In this document: piece by piece, positions 31,644 through 43,088 of the stretch
Position numbering within the stretch: position 1 is the first letter of the stretch
Layout: every line of letters starts with the position of its first letter
NCBI GenBank assembly: GCA_037447655.1
Contig: JBBHKE010001642.1
Coordinates: forward strand, 80,576 to 144,575
Length of the DNA: 64,000 bases
Origin: Zygnema cylindricum
Taxonomy: Eukaryota; Streptophyta; Zygnematophyceae; Zygnematales; Zygnemataceae
Reading direction: 5' to 3'
The notes under the pieces: model-generated
Told to the model about the DNA's origin: nothing
What the model saw: the letters and a program-made list of their open reading frames with translations, nothing else
The model's database searches: none
Program-made: the position numbers and the translations under genes

Positions 31644-32548
31644 CTCTTTCTCCTCATTCCGAACAACACAAAAGGTCGGTAAATAAATAAATTTGTCAAC
31701 ACCCAGTGTATGCCTTTTGTCATCTATCGAGTCGTGTCTCTTAGTTACGAAAGCACATGATTCCCTTCTTGTTAAGGTTCGGACAAGGTTGTTATCCCAT
31801 CCATCTCTGAAATTCCATGAAACACATTCACTTTTATATGATGGAAATACCCTGAAGGAATGTCCTAAATCATTACAGTTAAAACAGTTCTTAGGTCGAT
31901 CTCCGAACTCACTATTTCCTTTAATTTCCTAAAACTCAGACTTTGATTCCTTTATACTTTTCTTACTTGATAGAACCTTTCTATTAGCTTCTTCATCTAG
32001 AACAACTCGTCTAGCTACAATTAAACTCCAATCCCTTTTATCAATTAAAGTCAATCGATCTAATGCACTCTTATATTCTTTAGGTAGACTTCTCATTAAC
32101 AAGATAGCTTGTTGAGCATCTGTAAAGTTTCCCCTTGCCAAATCATTTTCTGCAAATAATACTTGTAAGTGAATACAGTGTTTCTCCATACTACCTCCTA
32201 CATACTTGTGTTCAATTATTTTGGTAACACTGCTAAGCCAATGATATAAAGAAGTCTTTGCATACATACATTCTAAGCACTTCCATAATTCAACTGCATT
32301 TTTAAAACTTAGGTATGACATTAGCAAATCCGCACTCAAGGAGTTCTGATAACCCTTAGACACTCATGATTTTTCCTTATCCATCCATTTGATGTTTCGG
32401 CCAAGGTACCGTCCACCACATCCATTAGATCCATCATCTCGAAGTAGCTCTCGAGCGCACACTTCCAATAGTGATATTTTGATCCATCAAATATGGGTAG
32501 CCATGGGTGTGGGCCCATAACCTGTTGTCCATAGCCTATTTTAGCCAT
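31644..32548 (-). pseudogene. gag: family B Gag, unit 2 (broken)
   Basis: Frames 32548-32336 and 32363-31929 cover the same N-terminal and UBN2 segments as unit 1, with a frameshift at the same approximate place and a stop after KESKSEF. The zinc knuckle reads CFNCNDLGHSFRVF: the last coordinating Cys has become Phe. Homologous to unit 1 with scattered substitutions throughout. Confidence 0.72.
32508..32522 (-). other. primer-binding site, family B unit 2
   Basis: Same GGTTATGGGCCCACA as unit 1, immediately after the LTR 3 end. Confidence 0.78.
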
Positions 32549-33631
32549 GGATTACTCTCGGATGAACCACAAACTACCCCTCAAACAGCTGTTTTTCAGA
32601 CAGCACAGATTACTCCACAATAAACAAAATCCTCGAAAACTGCACCAATAAGCAGTATACAATAGACACTGTAAGCTCCCAAAGTAAGAGATAAATCCAC
32701 CAAGGAATCTAGAAGATATAAGCTCCAGAGTTTCCCAAAAATAGCTGACAGCTTCACAAACTAACCACTTAGACTGCTCACAGAATCTTACAAAGATATT
32801 AGAATACAATGAAACTTAACACATATATAGATTCTATATCATAAAATAACTCCACAATATTTCACATGAAAGCCCCAAACAGAGTGATCACACCAACAGG
32901 TCAAAGATTCAAAAAACAGTTTGTCGTTGCTTTGATAAACTTGATTGCGATACTCAAAATATTCTAAGTCCTACAAGTTATACTCAGGAATTTCACTACT
33001 GAATGTACGGAGGCAAACCAGCCGTACGGTATCTACCATCTACCTAAACTATTGTAAGTATACCCGAATAGTTTAAGGTATATCAGACTGAACAGATCTA
33101 CACTAATAAACTAATTAGCCAAAAGACAAACCAATGTTGTTCAGGATATTTACACCGACATCTCCGCAATCTTTGTACGTCAACAACCAAGCTACCCACT
33201 AAGCTACCATCGTGCAATCATCATTACTCAGAATCTATACTAGTCATATTATCCGCAGCTGCGTTCTCTGTACGGATCATATCAAAATAACCGCAGTTGC
33301 GTTGTCTTGTCTGCGTCGGAGCTGCTCCGTACCGGCAGCGCATATTTATCCAAAATAATCACAACTGCGTTGTTGTGTCTACGTCACAGCTGCGCTGTAC
33401 CGTTGGCGCCTATTTCAACATTCCGTTTATTTCACATCGGATCGCTTCGCGATCCACCGTCCATTTGTCACTGCTTGTTCACACCACTCAATGAGTCTTT
33501 TACGTCACTTTAATTATATCAATACGTTCGCTCCCCCAATCCGTGAATCTATTCAAACCTCTATATTAAATCCAATTAGCAGTTACGCACGAACTGTCTC
33601 TTACGCACGAAATTGACTTTTCAAAACAACA
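32523..33631 (-). repeat. LTR 3 of family B array (5' LTR of unit 2)
   Basis: 1109 bp. A mosaic: the left half matches LTR 2, while the right half (from about 33020) matches LTR 1. Followed by the duplication ATCAT at 33632-33636. Confidence 0.88.
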
Positions 33632-33636
33632 ATCAT

Positions 33637-33885
33637 AACGTCGAACCGTACCATGTATTTCCGAAATAACCGATTCAGATTCCGTTCGTCCGATCTGTTG
33701 AATCTTATCGTTTCCTGCGTGACGCAGGTAACTAAATGTCGGCGCCACTCCGTAAAACATGCATATGTTTCTCATGCAGACGCGTGTCCTTGTAAAAGTA
33801 CAATACACTGTATTTGTACTTTTGCTACTATAATACCAATTAAGGTAAGTACAGCTGCAGATAACTTAGAAAATATTCTAAGTTA
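33637..33885 (-). repeat. LTR fragment (family D), proximal part
   Basis: Sequence between the array and a copia RNase H end, with GTAC motifs. Because the array inserted with ATCAT duplicated, this was once continuous with 24687-25385. The outer limit is uncertain. Confidence 0.4.
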
Positions 33886-34437
33886 TTTTAGTCTCCTATT
33901 TTAGCCTTAGGACCTATTTGCATATACCTAAGTTCTTGTAAAATGAATTTGACCCATAAGAGCTATTTGAGGGCGGAAACTGCTACCATATATTCAGACT
34001 CCATTGTGGATTAAGTTGTTACCTTCTGTAATTTGCTACTCCAACAGCAAGTTCCATCTCTAATCTTCAGCACAATGCCGGTTGTAATTTTTCGGCTTGG
34101 CATGTCTCCATAGCTAGAATCGCTCCACGTCTGTATTTTCACTTCTTCTCCTTCGAGTACAAGCTTAAGATTTCGAGTACCTGCATGATGTCTCATTACC
34201 CTTTTTGCTACTTCCTAGTTTGTTTTTTTAGGATTCTGTAGACTTTTACTCAAGACTCCCACAGCTGCTGCAATGTCGGGTCTTGTACAATTCATAAAAT
34301 ATAAAGGACTTCCGACTACCTCTCTATATGGCTTTGAAGCCATAAACTCTTCCTTCCCTATCTGTACACTCACAAACCATTATGCCTGAGTCTGAATCAA
34401 TTCCTTCCAATTTTTGCCTGAATTCCATAGGAGTTAC
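33886..34437 (-). pseudogene. copia RNase H remnant (element F)
   Basis: The minus strand reads TPMEFRQKLEGIDSD, RHHAGTRNLKLVLEG, TWSDSSYGDMPSRKITTG, CCWSSKLQKVTT, STMESEYM and LLWVKFILQELRYM, the ordered copia RNase H blocks, with stops between them. It is continuous with the RT at 35281-35893 once LTR C is removed. Confidence 0.75.
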
Positions 34438-35280
34438 TGTTGTTCTGAGACAACTGCTGGCAGTGAAGATGAAGAAGATGCAGCAGTAGTCATCGTAGAA
34501 CAAATCAAAAGAGGAAGCTTCCACAAATACCGATGGCTGAACAACAACTTTGACAGACTATAACTTTCTGAAAAATGATCCAATGGTCCTGAAAATTTAC
34601 CACAGTGTAAAAAACATAAAGACAAACATACACACAAAATTTCAATGAATTCTGCTTACAAATATTTGAGATATGCAGAAATGAAATTACATAAAACTGA
34701 GTGTACAGTTTTCATATCATTTGTTCCTAATGAATCAAATTCACTAAGTCCTACTTCTATACACCGAAACTACAATAAGCTGTACGGAGGCATTCCAGCC
34801 GTACATATAATATTTTAACACAACAAATACTGTGAGTATACCTGTGTACTGAAGGTATGTCATAAACCACATTCACAACACTAAACAACTAATTCACTAC
34901 AGACAAAATTCTATTTTACCAAATATTTACACCGAAATTCAGACAACGTAAAGTGATAGTGATCTAGTCACGCCTCGTCAATATTTGTTGGCGGCGGCTG
35001 TCAGCCGTCCGATTAGAGGATTTGGCACCGTAGAACTGAGTTCACGAAGTCCTGTGGTTCCGCCGAATTTCCGTACGTCCACGAAGGACATACTCACGCA
35101 TTTCTCTCAAGTGACGACGCGTGTCCCAAGTGTGAATGAACCGTGAACTCCCAACTTCACTGTCACACTAATTTTGGTAACCACTGAACCAAACTCAACC
35201 AAAAATAGCTTAAGTCTTGAATAGCTCTCTCTCCCTCACAGCTGACACATAGAGAGGACTAAAGCTTTCTAAAAACAACA
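34438..35280 (-). repeat. solo LTR C inserted in a copia RT
   Basis: 843 bp, TGTTGTTTTT...GAACAACA on the minus strand. It splits the RT/RNase H of element F. Flanks show GTATT and GTAAC (minus), a weak remnant of a 5-bp duplication. The LTR end carries an ATG (34493) frame encoding a Ser/Ala-rich peptide ending SEQQ, likely the Gag start of its family. A related plus-strand copy begins at 63668. Confidence 0.75.
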
Positions 35281-35893
35281 AATACAGATCCCTTTACATC
35301 TTTCATATCAAATTTTTCCAGCATATTACCTATTGCTTCTTTCTGAGTCAACATAATCAGTCTTTTGTTTCTGTCCCTTTCTACCTGTATTCCTAAGATA
35401 TACTTGGCCTCTCCGAGGTAATTCATCTCAAACCTAGGGCTTAAAGTCGCTTTAATGCGTTTTATTTCATCCATTGACTTGCTTATTAATAATAAGTCAT
35501 CCACATATACAGCAATGTATAGTATCACATCCTCACCTTGTAAGACATATACAGAATGATCTGAGCTAATTCTCTAAAAACCTAGACCAATCAAAAACTC
35601 ATCTTACTTCAAATTCCACTAACGCGAGGCTTGTTCTAGGCCATACAAAGATTTTATAAATTTACACACTAATTCTTCCTTTCCCTTTTCAACATACATT
35701 TCAGGTTGCTTCATATAAATCGTTTCTTCTAATTCTCCATACAAGAGGCCGTTTTAGCATCCATTTGATGTATTTCCATATTCTCTATAGCCGTTAGATT
35801 TAGCAAAATTTTGACAGTGGGAAATTTGACAACTGGGGAGAATGTTTCTACAAAGTCAATGCCTGTGAAGCTCGTGTGTGTTTTCGGCACACC
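35281..35893 (-). pseudogene. copia reverse transcriptase remnant (element F)
   Basis: Frame 35528-35259 contains the catalytic box YVDDLLLISKS followed by GEAKYILGIQVERDR and LTQKEAIGNMLEKF, closely similar to family E. Upstream sequence to about 35893 encodes decayed TFSPVVKFPTVKILLN, MEIHQMDAKT and SLYGLEQA blocks. N-terminal pol domains are lost at the junction with the gypsy LTR. Confidence 0.78.
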
Positions 35894-35929
35894 TTTATTT
35901 ACCCAAGATCTTCGGGACCTTTTCTACCT

Positions 35930-37047
35930 GTACGGACATCAGCATACGGTGGAGGAGGTACACGGAACTGGAACAAATCAAGGGATTTCTTGAACTGAAC
36001 AGAACGCACTTTATTTTGCGCCTAACGGAGGCCGAAAAGCCAAGTTATTCCGCTTCAAAGATCTCAGTTATGTTACATGCAGCCAGTTGCCACTTGACCT
36101 TTTGGGGGTCACATTGTGGAACGCCACGTAACTCTTCGGATAGTCATTCAGATTTGGCTGTCTTATGTCAGTAGGAATTAAGCTCAGGTTCAACTGACAT
36201 TTTGTCCATTAATTAGATCAAGTCAAAATCTGGCGTTTAGGCGTCATTTTCAGTACTTTCTCTTATTGAAGTGGAACAAACTTTGACTTTCAGTCAGAAA
36301 TCTAGCCATGATTGGAAGCACAACTTTTTGCCTTAAGTGTAGTACAGCTTAATTTGTCTTTTGTCAGTTCGATAGCATTTGCTTCCCGCTGATTGGTTCC
36401 TTGGATTGCTTTGACTTTTTGGATCGGAAGTGGACAAACTTGGTTGTATAAGGCGCTTAGAGCGGAAGGAGACAGGTTGCTTTTCAGTACTGTCTCCTGT
36501 GAAAAACCTCAGAGAAATTCCAAACAAACCTTCTTTTGGAGAATCTTTGTTGTGCTTGATTGCTTGACTCTATTGCCATCTTGGTTTGGATTTTTCTTGT
36601 TTGGAGATCGTAGTTCGGGCGGGTAGTTGGCACTATCAATCCTTTTGGGCGATCTTGACTTTTTGCTATTGAAACCGAGAAGAGTCCAGTCGATTTCGAT
36701 CTGCGGAAACCGAGTGGTGAAGGTGAATCGTACTGGTCTTCGGTGCCACAAGGAGATATTTCATCTTCCCTTGGTGTCATCTTGGCTTTTTAGGGTATGT
36801 GAGCTTGCTTTGCCATAATTCTTCATTCTATCTTTTATTCCATTTTCTGGGGCAAGGTGATATTGTTAAATCTGAAACAGCCAATCATTTCTATTTTTAT
36901 TATTTTTGCGTGGAAGTTCATTTGTCCTCCGCCGGTAGTTATCTTTGGATTTTGCTGTGTTCCCTCCGGAACCGGTTTCTTGCATCTTGGGTACTAAAAC
37001 AGTGGGTTCTAAGGGTACAAAAGTTAGACTTCCAATGGATCAGCACA
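35930..37047 (+). repeat. 5' LTR of gypsy G1 (5' end missing or diverged)
   Basis: Aligns in order with the 3' LTR of G2 (about 62160-63060): shared ACGCACTTTA, GCGGAAGGAGACAGGTTGCTTTT and GGGGCAAGGTGATATTGTT landmarks. It ends CAGCACA at 37047, followed by GTACTGAAAAGCAAC, a sequence also following the LTR relic at 38733. The first about 300 bp of the LTR are not recognisable. Confidence 0.7.
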
Positions 37048-37178
37048 GTACTGAAAAGCAACACCCTGTCTACTTAAATTAGAGGAGATAGGAGCTTTGA
37101 CTCAGGAATCTCTCTTAGTGGAAGGGGGTTAGATTTTATCAATTTATATTACTCCCTCTTTCTAGTGGTTACCATCCG

Positions 37179-38685
37179 ATGGGAGGAGGAAAGGCTCACG
37201 ATAGGGGAACCTCCAGCCTTACGCTTAAGGAGAGAGGTAGGCAAGAGGGGTCTGCCCCTGGGGGGGGGTTCTCCCACGCCTGAGGAAGTAGTCCTAGGAG
37301 CTCCCATGTTTGAATCTCCACCCAAAGGATAGGCCGAGTTAAACGTTCCTCCGACTCCTCTTGTCTTCACCCGTGAAGAGTTCCCTTCTCTAGTCAAAGT
37401 GGCCCGGGCCGAAGCCGAAGAGAAAAGGAAAATGTCTCCCACTTCGCAACAGGATCGGTTGGCCCATAGAGAGCCAGTCCGCGGGCATCTGCCGGAGGTT
37501 GGATTCCATACCCGATCCAAGATTCCCAGGGCCGAGATTCTAATAGACCCGGGGGTGTTAGACGATCCCCGTCATCCTGGTTGTAAGGAACTTCTTGCTC
37601 TACATGATCTCCATGAGCTGAAGGTGAAAAAGAAGTTGGTTCAACGAGTGCCCCGAGCCGATTGAGCTCGGGTGGTTAGACCCGTGGGAGGAGTGGTGGA
37701 AATTTTGAGCATTTCCTCTGAAAGTAGCTCATCACCATCTGAACAGAGTCTACCTCGGAGAGCCCCGAAATTCTGTGCGCCGCAATCTTTCTTTTAGGAC
37801 TCATTTACCAACAGGCTAGCATGAGGATGTACCACCTCTCGATCTCGTTCCGGAGAAGGGAGCAGCTAGAAGGACTTTCGAGATCCTTGGAAGGGGAAGC
37901 GGATCGACCACCGAGATAGTAAAGGTAGATTTGCTACTATTTCCAAGGAGAAACCATTCCCTGCACTCGCTCCCGCCTCGAGTGGAGGGCTTACCTCAGC
38001 AGTCCCAAAAGGTTCACCTCGTGTGGAGCTTCGGCAATCCAAACCAACCGATTTCGAGGTTCTAGTTGTAGACCGGGGGAGATCCTTTCCCAAGGATCCC
38101 ACAGATCGCCCTTACGGGGGGCTATGGCGACCCAAACCTACCGATCCGGAGGCGCCTGGTTTAGAGGTGGGAGATCTAACTAGGGTTTTGAGTAGAGCTC
38201 AGGATTTGGTAAAGAAGTTGAGATCTCAAGGTGGGGCTACAACGGGGGCCGGACCTGTCGAAATAGATTGGGAGGCTTTAGAGGAAGAAAGGAAGAAAGT
38301 ATGGGAACAAGAACTGCGGCTGATAAGGGACGCACGGCTTAGGTCCGGAGGACTTTTTAGGGAGCAGGTCTCTACTTCTCCAATACTTAATCCTTACATC
38401 CTGGAGCCAACAAGGGAAGCCGTTCTAGTTCCCAAGTCTCACCCTAAGAAGACTCCATCAGGGAATCCACAAGAACTTCCTCTTCGGCGGGGAGGGGGAG
38501 GAACAATAGGACCTAATGAAAAGGGTTTGGGTGCAGATCTACCTTCAGAGTTCGCTTTTATCTCTCGGGAGCATCCTACCTTTGTATCTGTGGAGATCTC
38601 CACTGCCTTGGAGGCTTTGGTGGAATTACAGCCAGACGAAAGGATCCACATCCGGACGACCCTCCGTCCCTCCCCATTCTTTTGA
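37179..38685 (+). pseudogene. gypsy Gag N-terminal region, first copy
   Basis: Begins MGGG like the second copy at 38831. It contains HTRSKIPRAEILIDPG, ELLALHDLHELKVKK and LVQRVPRAD, followed by a TGA where the second copy has Arg. Frame 38023-38685 continues with PTDPEAPGLEVGDL and IDWEALEEERKKVWEQEL. It parallels 38831-40300 throughout, so this is a duplicated gag N-terminus. The region is not a recognised domain; LALHxxHELKVKK is a good family marker. Confidence 0.6.
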
Positions 38686-38733
38686 GAGTGGTCTGGAGCG
38701 TAGCACTTAGTGAGCTTTCGGCAGAAAAGCACA
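38651..38733 (+). repeat. relic of gypsy LTR 3' end between gag copies
   Basis: From the shared string CGGACGACCCTCCGT to GAAAAGCACA, this matches the last about 80 bp of the LTR (63130-63210). The gag frame thus runs straight into an LTR end, a recombination or template-switch junction at a 15-bp shared sequence. Confidence 0.65.
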
Positions 38734-38830
38734 GTACTGAAAAAGCAACTGTCCCCTTTGTTTTAAAGGGATAGCTGTTTAGGGTGTTGGACTTTATCAG
38801 AGAGATCTAGCTCATCTGCTCCTGTAAGTC

Positions 38831-40018
38831 ATGGGCGGAGGAGAAGCTCAGGATAGGGATCCTTCTGGTGTCGGTCCGAAAGAACAGGAGAGACAAGAAG
38901 CGGTTGCACAAGAGGAAGAGTCACAGGTGCCTGAGGAAGCAGTCCGTTTCACCTCAGCTTTGAACATTGAACAGTTTTTTAAGGGAATGATGCCCGAGCC
39001 GGTTGTGGTTGAGACTCCTTTAAGGCAGACAGAGAGGCAACCCTCACCTCCACCTCCTCCGGTCTTTTCCCCTAAAAACTTTCCGACGTTTTCCGAGGCC
39101 GCTAGGGCTAGGGCTACGGAGCAGGTAGAACGACAGACTTTTGCTCCCCGATCTCGTAGGAAGGGTTTGGCTCATAAGGAAGCGGTCCCAGGGCATCCTT
39201 CCGAGGTGGTACATTACACGAGATCCAAGGCTTCGATAGTGGAGACATACATGGACCCGAAACTGTTGTCAGATCTTAACAGACCTGGTCGTAAGGAGAT
39301 TCTAGCCCTTCACAATATCCATGAGTTGAAGGTTAAGAAGGAGCTGGTGCAGCGGGTTGCCAGAAGCGACCGAGCTCGGATTATACGACCAGTGGGAGGA
39401 GTATTGGAGATCTTGAGTAGCTCTTCCGAGAGTGGCTCTCCCATCTCAGCCCGAAAGCAACCGAAGATGCCGTCTACTACCCGACAACAGTCCACCGTAT
39501 CTCAAGAAGCTGCCACCAGTAGACCTTCTAGGGGCAGAGCAACTTCTCGGGGCCGGACCAGGGAGGGGAGTAGCAAGCGGAAGTTACCCGAGCCTCAGAG
39601 AGATTTCCGGTTCAACCATCGGGACAGCAAAGGTCGATTTGCTCCCCTAGTCAAAAAAGAGCCGTTCTTTCCTTCTGCCTCAATTTCCCCAAGTTCTATG
39701 TCTCCTTCCGAACCAGTTGTCCGACCATCCGAAGGACTATGGCATTCAAGACCTACAGACCCCGAAGTACCGAGTTTGGGGATTGCAGATCTCTCGGGTG
39801 TGGTGAGCAGCACCCAGAAATTGGTTGAGGTCCTGCGATCGCAGGATAAAGCTACGGCGGGGGTTGGACCCGTTGCAATAGATTGGGATGCTCTTGAAGA
39901 GGAAAGGAAGAGAGCATTGGAACAAGAGTTGATCCTGATACGGGAAGCTAGACGGAGAGCAAGGGGAATCCTTAGTGGACAGGTAGCTCCTCCTCGTAGA
40001 ACAGGTCCCACGACGTAA
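38831..40018 (+). CDS. gypsy Gag N-terminal ORF, second copy
   Basis: 395-residue intact frame starting MGGGEAQDRDPSG. Low-complexity acidic and proline-rich stretches (PSPPPPPVFSP) surround a conserved segment (HYTRSKASIVETYMDPKL, ILALHNIHELKVKKEL, RIIRPVGGVLEILSSSSES), then basic RGRATSRGRTREGSSKRK and a C-terminal charged helix (IDWDALEEERKRALEQEL). No known enzyme. It precedes the capsid/zinc-knuckle part and is out of frame with it, so it is the decayed front part of one Gag-Pol. Function beyond particle assembly is unknown. Confidence 0.6.
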   Translation: MGGGEAQDRDPSGVGPKEQERQEAVAQEEESQVPEEAVRFTSALNIEQFFKGMMPEPVVVETPLRQTERQPSPPPPPVFSPKNFPTFSEAARARATEQVERQTFAPRSRRKGLAHKEAVPGHPSEVVHYTRSKASIVETYMDPKLLSDLNRPGRKEILALHNIHELKVKKELVQRVARSDRARIIRPVGGVLEILSSSSESGSPISARKQPKMPSTTRQQSTVSQEAATSRPSRGRATSRGRTREGSSKRKLPEPQRDFRFNHRDSKGRFAPLVKKEPFFPSASISPSSMSPSEPVVRPSEGLWHSRPTDPEVPSLGIADLSGVVSSTQKLVEVLRSQDKATAGVGPVAIDWDALEEERKRALEQELILIREARRRARGILSGQVAPPRRTGPTT

Positions 40019-40021
40019 GTA

Positions 40022-41854
40022 CAACCTCTCGATCAGGCAACTCCTCGTGTCACGCTAAATCCCAGGACTTCACCAGCACCGAGACCAAAATCTCCTCTTC
40101 AGCGGGAAGGGGAGGAAACAACAGGGCCTAACAAAGAGAGGTTGGGTGCAGATTTACCGAGTAAACCGGTAGCCGCGGCTACTACTCTCCTTACAGTTGT
40201 CTCGGTTGCGGGATCTTCGACCGTAGAGGCAGTGGTGAAGCTACAACCCGACCGGAGACAACACATTTCCCTCGGACTGACCACTCCTCCTCCATCATCT
40301 ATTCACTCCTCTTCCCCTTCGCCATCCATCTCTCCCGCGGGAACAGTCCGTGGGTCACCAGGCCCACTTCGCCTACCCCCCAAACTCGACGTCTACTCGC
40401 CTCCTCACAGACGGTCGCCATCCTCTAGTTCCGCAACTCCTCCTCCCGAAGATTCCTAGAGACGACCTAGGAAGCAGACTCCTTTCAGGAAACAATCACC
40501 TTCTTCTCAAGCTTCCAGTCATCCCCCTCTCCACCGCCATCTATTCCCCAAGGACCTCGTCCTCGTCTTCACATACCATCGGAAGAGGAAGTTCTCCGGA
40601 AAGCACGCGCTTCTCTTCGATATAGGGGGGCAGACGACTATCCCACTTTTTCAAGAGCCAGACCTTCCTCATTGGGGGGGGGGGACCACTGCTCGAACAA
40701 CCGCCCTTCCTATTGGAGGAGGGACCGGTTCAAACCTCGAGGTAGCAGATCCGGGAGCAATCTCACCGGCTCAATTTGTCAGCCCAACCGGACAGGCATC
40801 ACCAAGGTTCCCCAATCTTACCGAAGAAGAAAGAAGAATGGGAGACATACGGATCCTCACCGGGGACAACTCCAGAATTGCTTTTTCTGATTTTGAACTG
40901 CTGTGGAAATCCTTCACGCAGTTTGAAATCAACAAATACAGGGGGGGGGGCATCCCAGCAGACTTTGAAACCACTCTGTTCCCAATGATGGTCAATTATC
41001 TAGCCGAAGGAGCTTTGGCCGACTATAAAGAGCGTCAGCCTTTGTTGATGGCTCCAATCATCAAAATATCGGATCCGGTTCTGGACGCCGAGACTCTTCA
41101 GGCAGAGGTCGACCAAGCTGTTGTCGCCGTAGCTCCTCTTACCCCCACTTTCACCATGGACATGAAACTGCAGGCCTAGGGCAGGGCCTAAGTCAACCAC
41201 TTGCAAGCTGTACAGACCGCTGAGGCAGCCACCCGGATGGTCGCCAACCCGAATCCCTGCAGCACTCTTCTGGACGCATGGAGATTCCTTTACACAGAAA
41301 GGAACGAAACTGCAATTAAGGAGTTTACAGACTTCCGTTGTTTGGAGAATGAAACACCTCAGACGCTGTTCAATCGCCTCTCTAGCCCCTGCCAGAAGAC
41401 CAAATTGTCCACCATTGATACCCCGGCTATGGCAACTAAGTATTATGTCGCTGTTCGAAATTCGTTCGGGCCAACAGGATAGGCAGCTCTCGACAATTGG
41501 AGTGCTAGTCAGGCCATTCACGATCGGAATCCCACGGCTCTGGAAATCTCATTGGCCACCATGAAGTTGGATGATCATTTTGTGCACAGCGAAGTAAACG
41601 AAAAGGCTGTTACCGCGAAATCGAGAGCCAACTTTGCAGGTTTCGCCGGGGAATCATCTCTCAGCCAAGAGGAACAAACCGAACTTCAAGCTTTGCGGAA
41701 GCTTAAGGGGAAACAAGAGTCTGACAGAAAACCCGAACCTGCAAAGGGCGCGGACGAAAGAGTTTACCTTTACAATTGCCTGAACTGCAACCAAACCGGT
41801 CACGGGTGGAAACGATGTCCAAGCAGAACTCACTATCAAGCAAAAGGAGTTTGA
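40022..41854 (+). pseudogene. gypsy Gag capsid and first zinc knuckle
   Basis: A proline/serine linker (40142-40625) is followed by capsid-like text: RILTGDNSRIAFSDFELLWK at about 40850, LLDAWRFLYTERNETAIKEF near 41265, and ETPQTLFNRLSSP near 41350. The nucleocapsid has the CCHC knuckle CLNCNQTGHGWKRC (41777-41818). Several stops (TAG near 41178, near 41480; TGA near 41852) interrupt it. Retrotransposon Gag packages element RNA. Confidence 0.7.
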
Positions 41855-42077
41855 GAAAGAACGTGCAGAACGTACCCGAAAGCAGCAGGAACGCAAACAA
41901 GGAGGAAGAGAAGGAGGAGACCGCACGCCAGTCAACAAGGACACTTATAAACCTACCCCACGGTTTGAAACCGCTAAGATGTCTCAATCCTAGTTGAGAC
42001 AAATTAGACTTCCTAAATTTGATGATGCTCAGATCTCAAACGAGCTAAGGGGAAAGTATACTACTGAGGGGTCAAAA

Positions 42078-42119
42078 TGTGAGGCCTGTGGGTTCATGGG
42101 CCATAAAGAAGGACAATGT
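42078..42119 (+). pseudogene. second Gag zinc knuckle
   Basis: CEACGFMGHKEGQC (C-x2-C-x4-H-x4-C) about 260 bp after the first knuckle, in decayed frame. Two knuckles are unusual for plant-type gypsy Gag, which commonly has one. Confidence 0.7.
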
Positions 42120-42156
42120 TTCCGAAAAAATTGAGTCCCAAAGGAGATGATGCAAT

Positions 42157-42963
42157 ATGCCCGTTAATCCCCTTCCGTTACAACTTTTGTATCCTTGGGG
42201 ACGTCGATCTACAAATGAACTAGGACCCAGCAGACTGACTCCGGAACATATCATTCAGCAGCAGAGCACTCAATTGACCGTCTTGGTAGCAGAGCTGGCT
42301 TCTCTCCGCCTGCGATCACCTGCCCGCGCACATCATTCTCTTACGCCTACTCAAAAACTGCAAAAACAGAAACAAGAATTGTTACAAAGGCTAGCGGAGC
42401 TCGAGCAGCAGACTATGGTGGGTGACGATGATGATGAACTAATGGGTTGGGATTTGGAGCCGCCGAAGGCTTATCATGCCCGGACATTTCTGTCCGCGGC
42501 CTGGAACGTGGGTTTAGGGGACAGTCACAGGCAACTTCGCTCTACAACGTCCTCCCAGAGAAAGGACAAACAGCCAATGGAACAAAAGGACCACAGACGC
42601 AAAGCCACGGGTCCCTTATCCTTTACACCGCGAGCAGTCCTTCTAAACAATGACATTGGGCTGGGCCTGAAACCGACTCATCCGCCTCCCCCGGCTCCAA
42701 AGAAACTTCCTCCCGGTTTCGAAAATTACAAGAAAACACAGCTAGAACAAAATACTGTAACTACGGAAACAGATCAGGAATGGTTCGAAAGATACTTGGC
42801 CGAGAGAAAACCCACGGATCCGCCAGTGACACCTCCGACAGCAAATTCTGACGTAGGAAGTGAGGAAGAAGGGGTGGGGGACAGGAGAAATGGGAGGACG
42901 AGGACTTACCAATATCATCGCCCAAAGCTCACCCTTCTTCCTCCAAACCGGCAGTCATGCTAG
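42157..42963 (+). CDS. gypsy Gag-protease linker ORF
   Basis: 268-residue open frame between the second zinc knuckle and protease. It is rich in Gln, Leu and charged residues with a predicted coiled coil (LQKQKQELLQRLAELEQQ near 42355-42410) and a proline-rich middle (PPPPAPKKLPPGFENYKK). No recognised domain. It probably belongs to the same polyprotein, shifted in frame. Confidence 0.45.
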   Translation: MPVNPLPLQLLYPWGRRSTNELGPSRLTPEHIIQQQSTQLTVLVAELASLRLRSPARAHHSLTPTQKLQKQKQELLQRLAELEQQTMVGDDDDELMGWDLEPPKAYHARTFLSAAWNVGLGDSHRQLRSTTSSQRKDKQPMEQKDHRRKATGPLSFTPRAVLLNNDIGLGLKPTHPPPPAPKKLPPGFENYKKTQLEQNTVTTETDQEWFERYLAERKPTDPPVTPPTANSDVGSEEEGVGDRRNGRTRTYQYHRPKLTLLPPNRQSC

Positions 42964-43088
42964 TACGGCACTTGATGCCCTACGCACTGACGCACGTCAA
43001 GACGCTAACTTCCTCCCACAATCTGCCCGAAGAAACCCTCATTTAGGCACTGGGGGAAAAGATTCACACCAGGAGAAAAAAGGTCGAG

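Larger units (their letters stand above)
25381..33636 (-). mobile_element. tandem array of family B Gag-only elements (LTR-int-LTR-int-LTR)
   Basis: Three homologous LTRs (25386-26494, 28991-30062, 32523-33631) alternate with two homologous gag-bearing internal regions. The whole array is bounded by one 5-bp duplication, ATCAT, at 25381-25385 and 33632-33636, and the middle LTR is shared. This is expected from unequal recombination between LTRs or from integration of a tandem cDNA. No pol domains are present in either unit. Confidence 0.85.
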
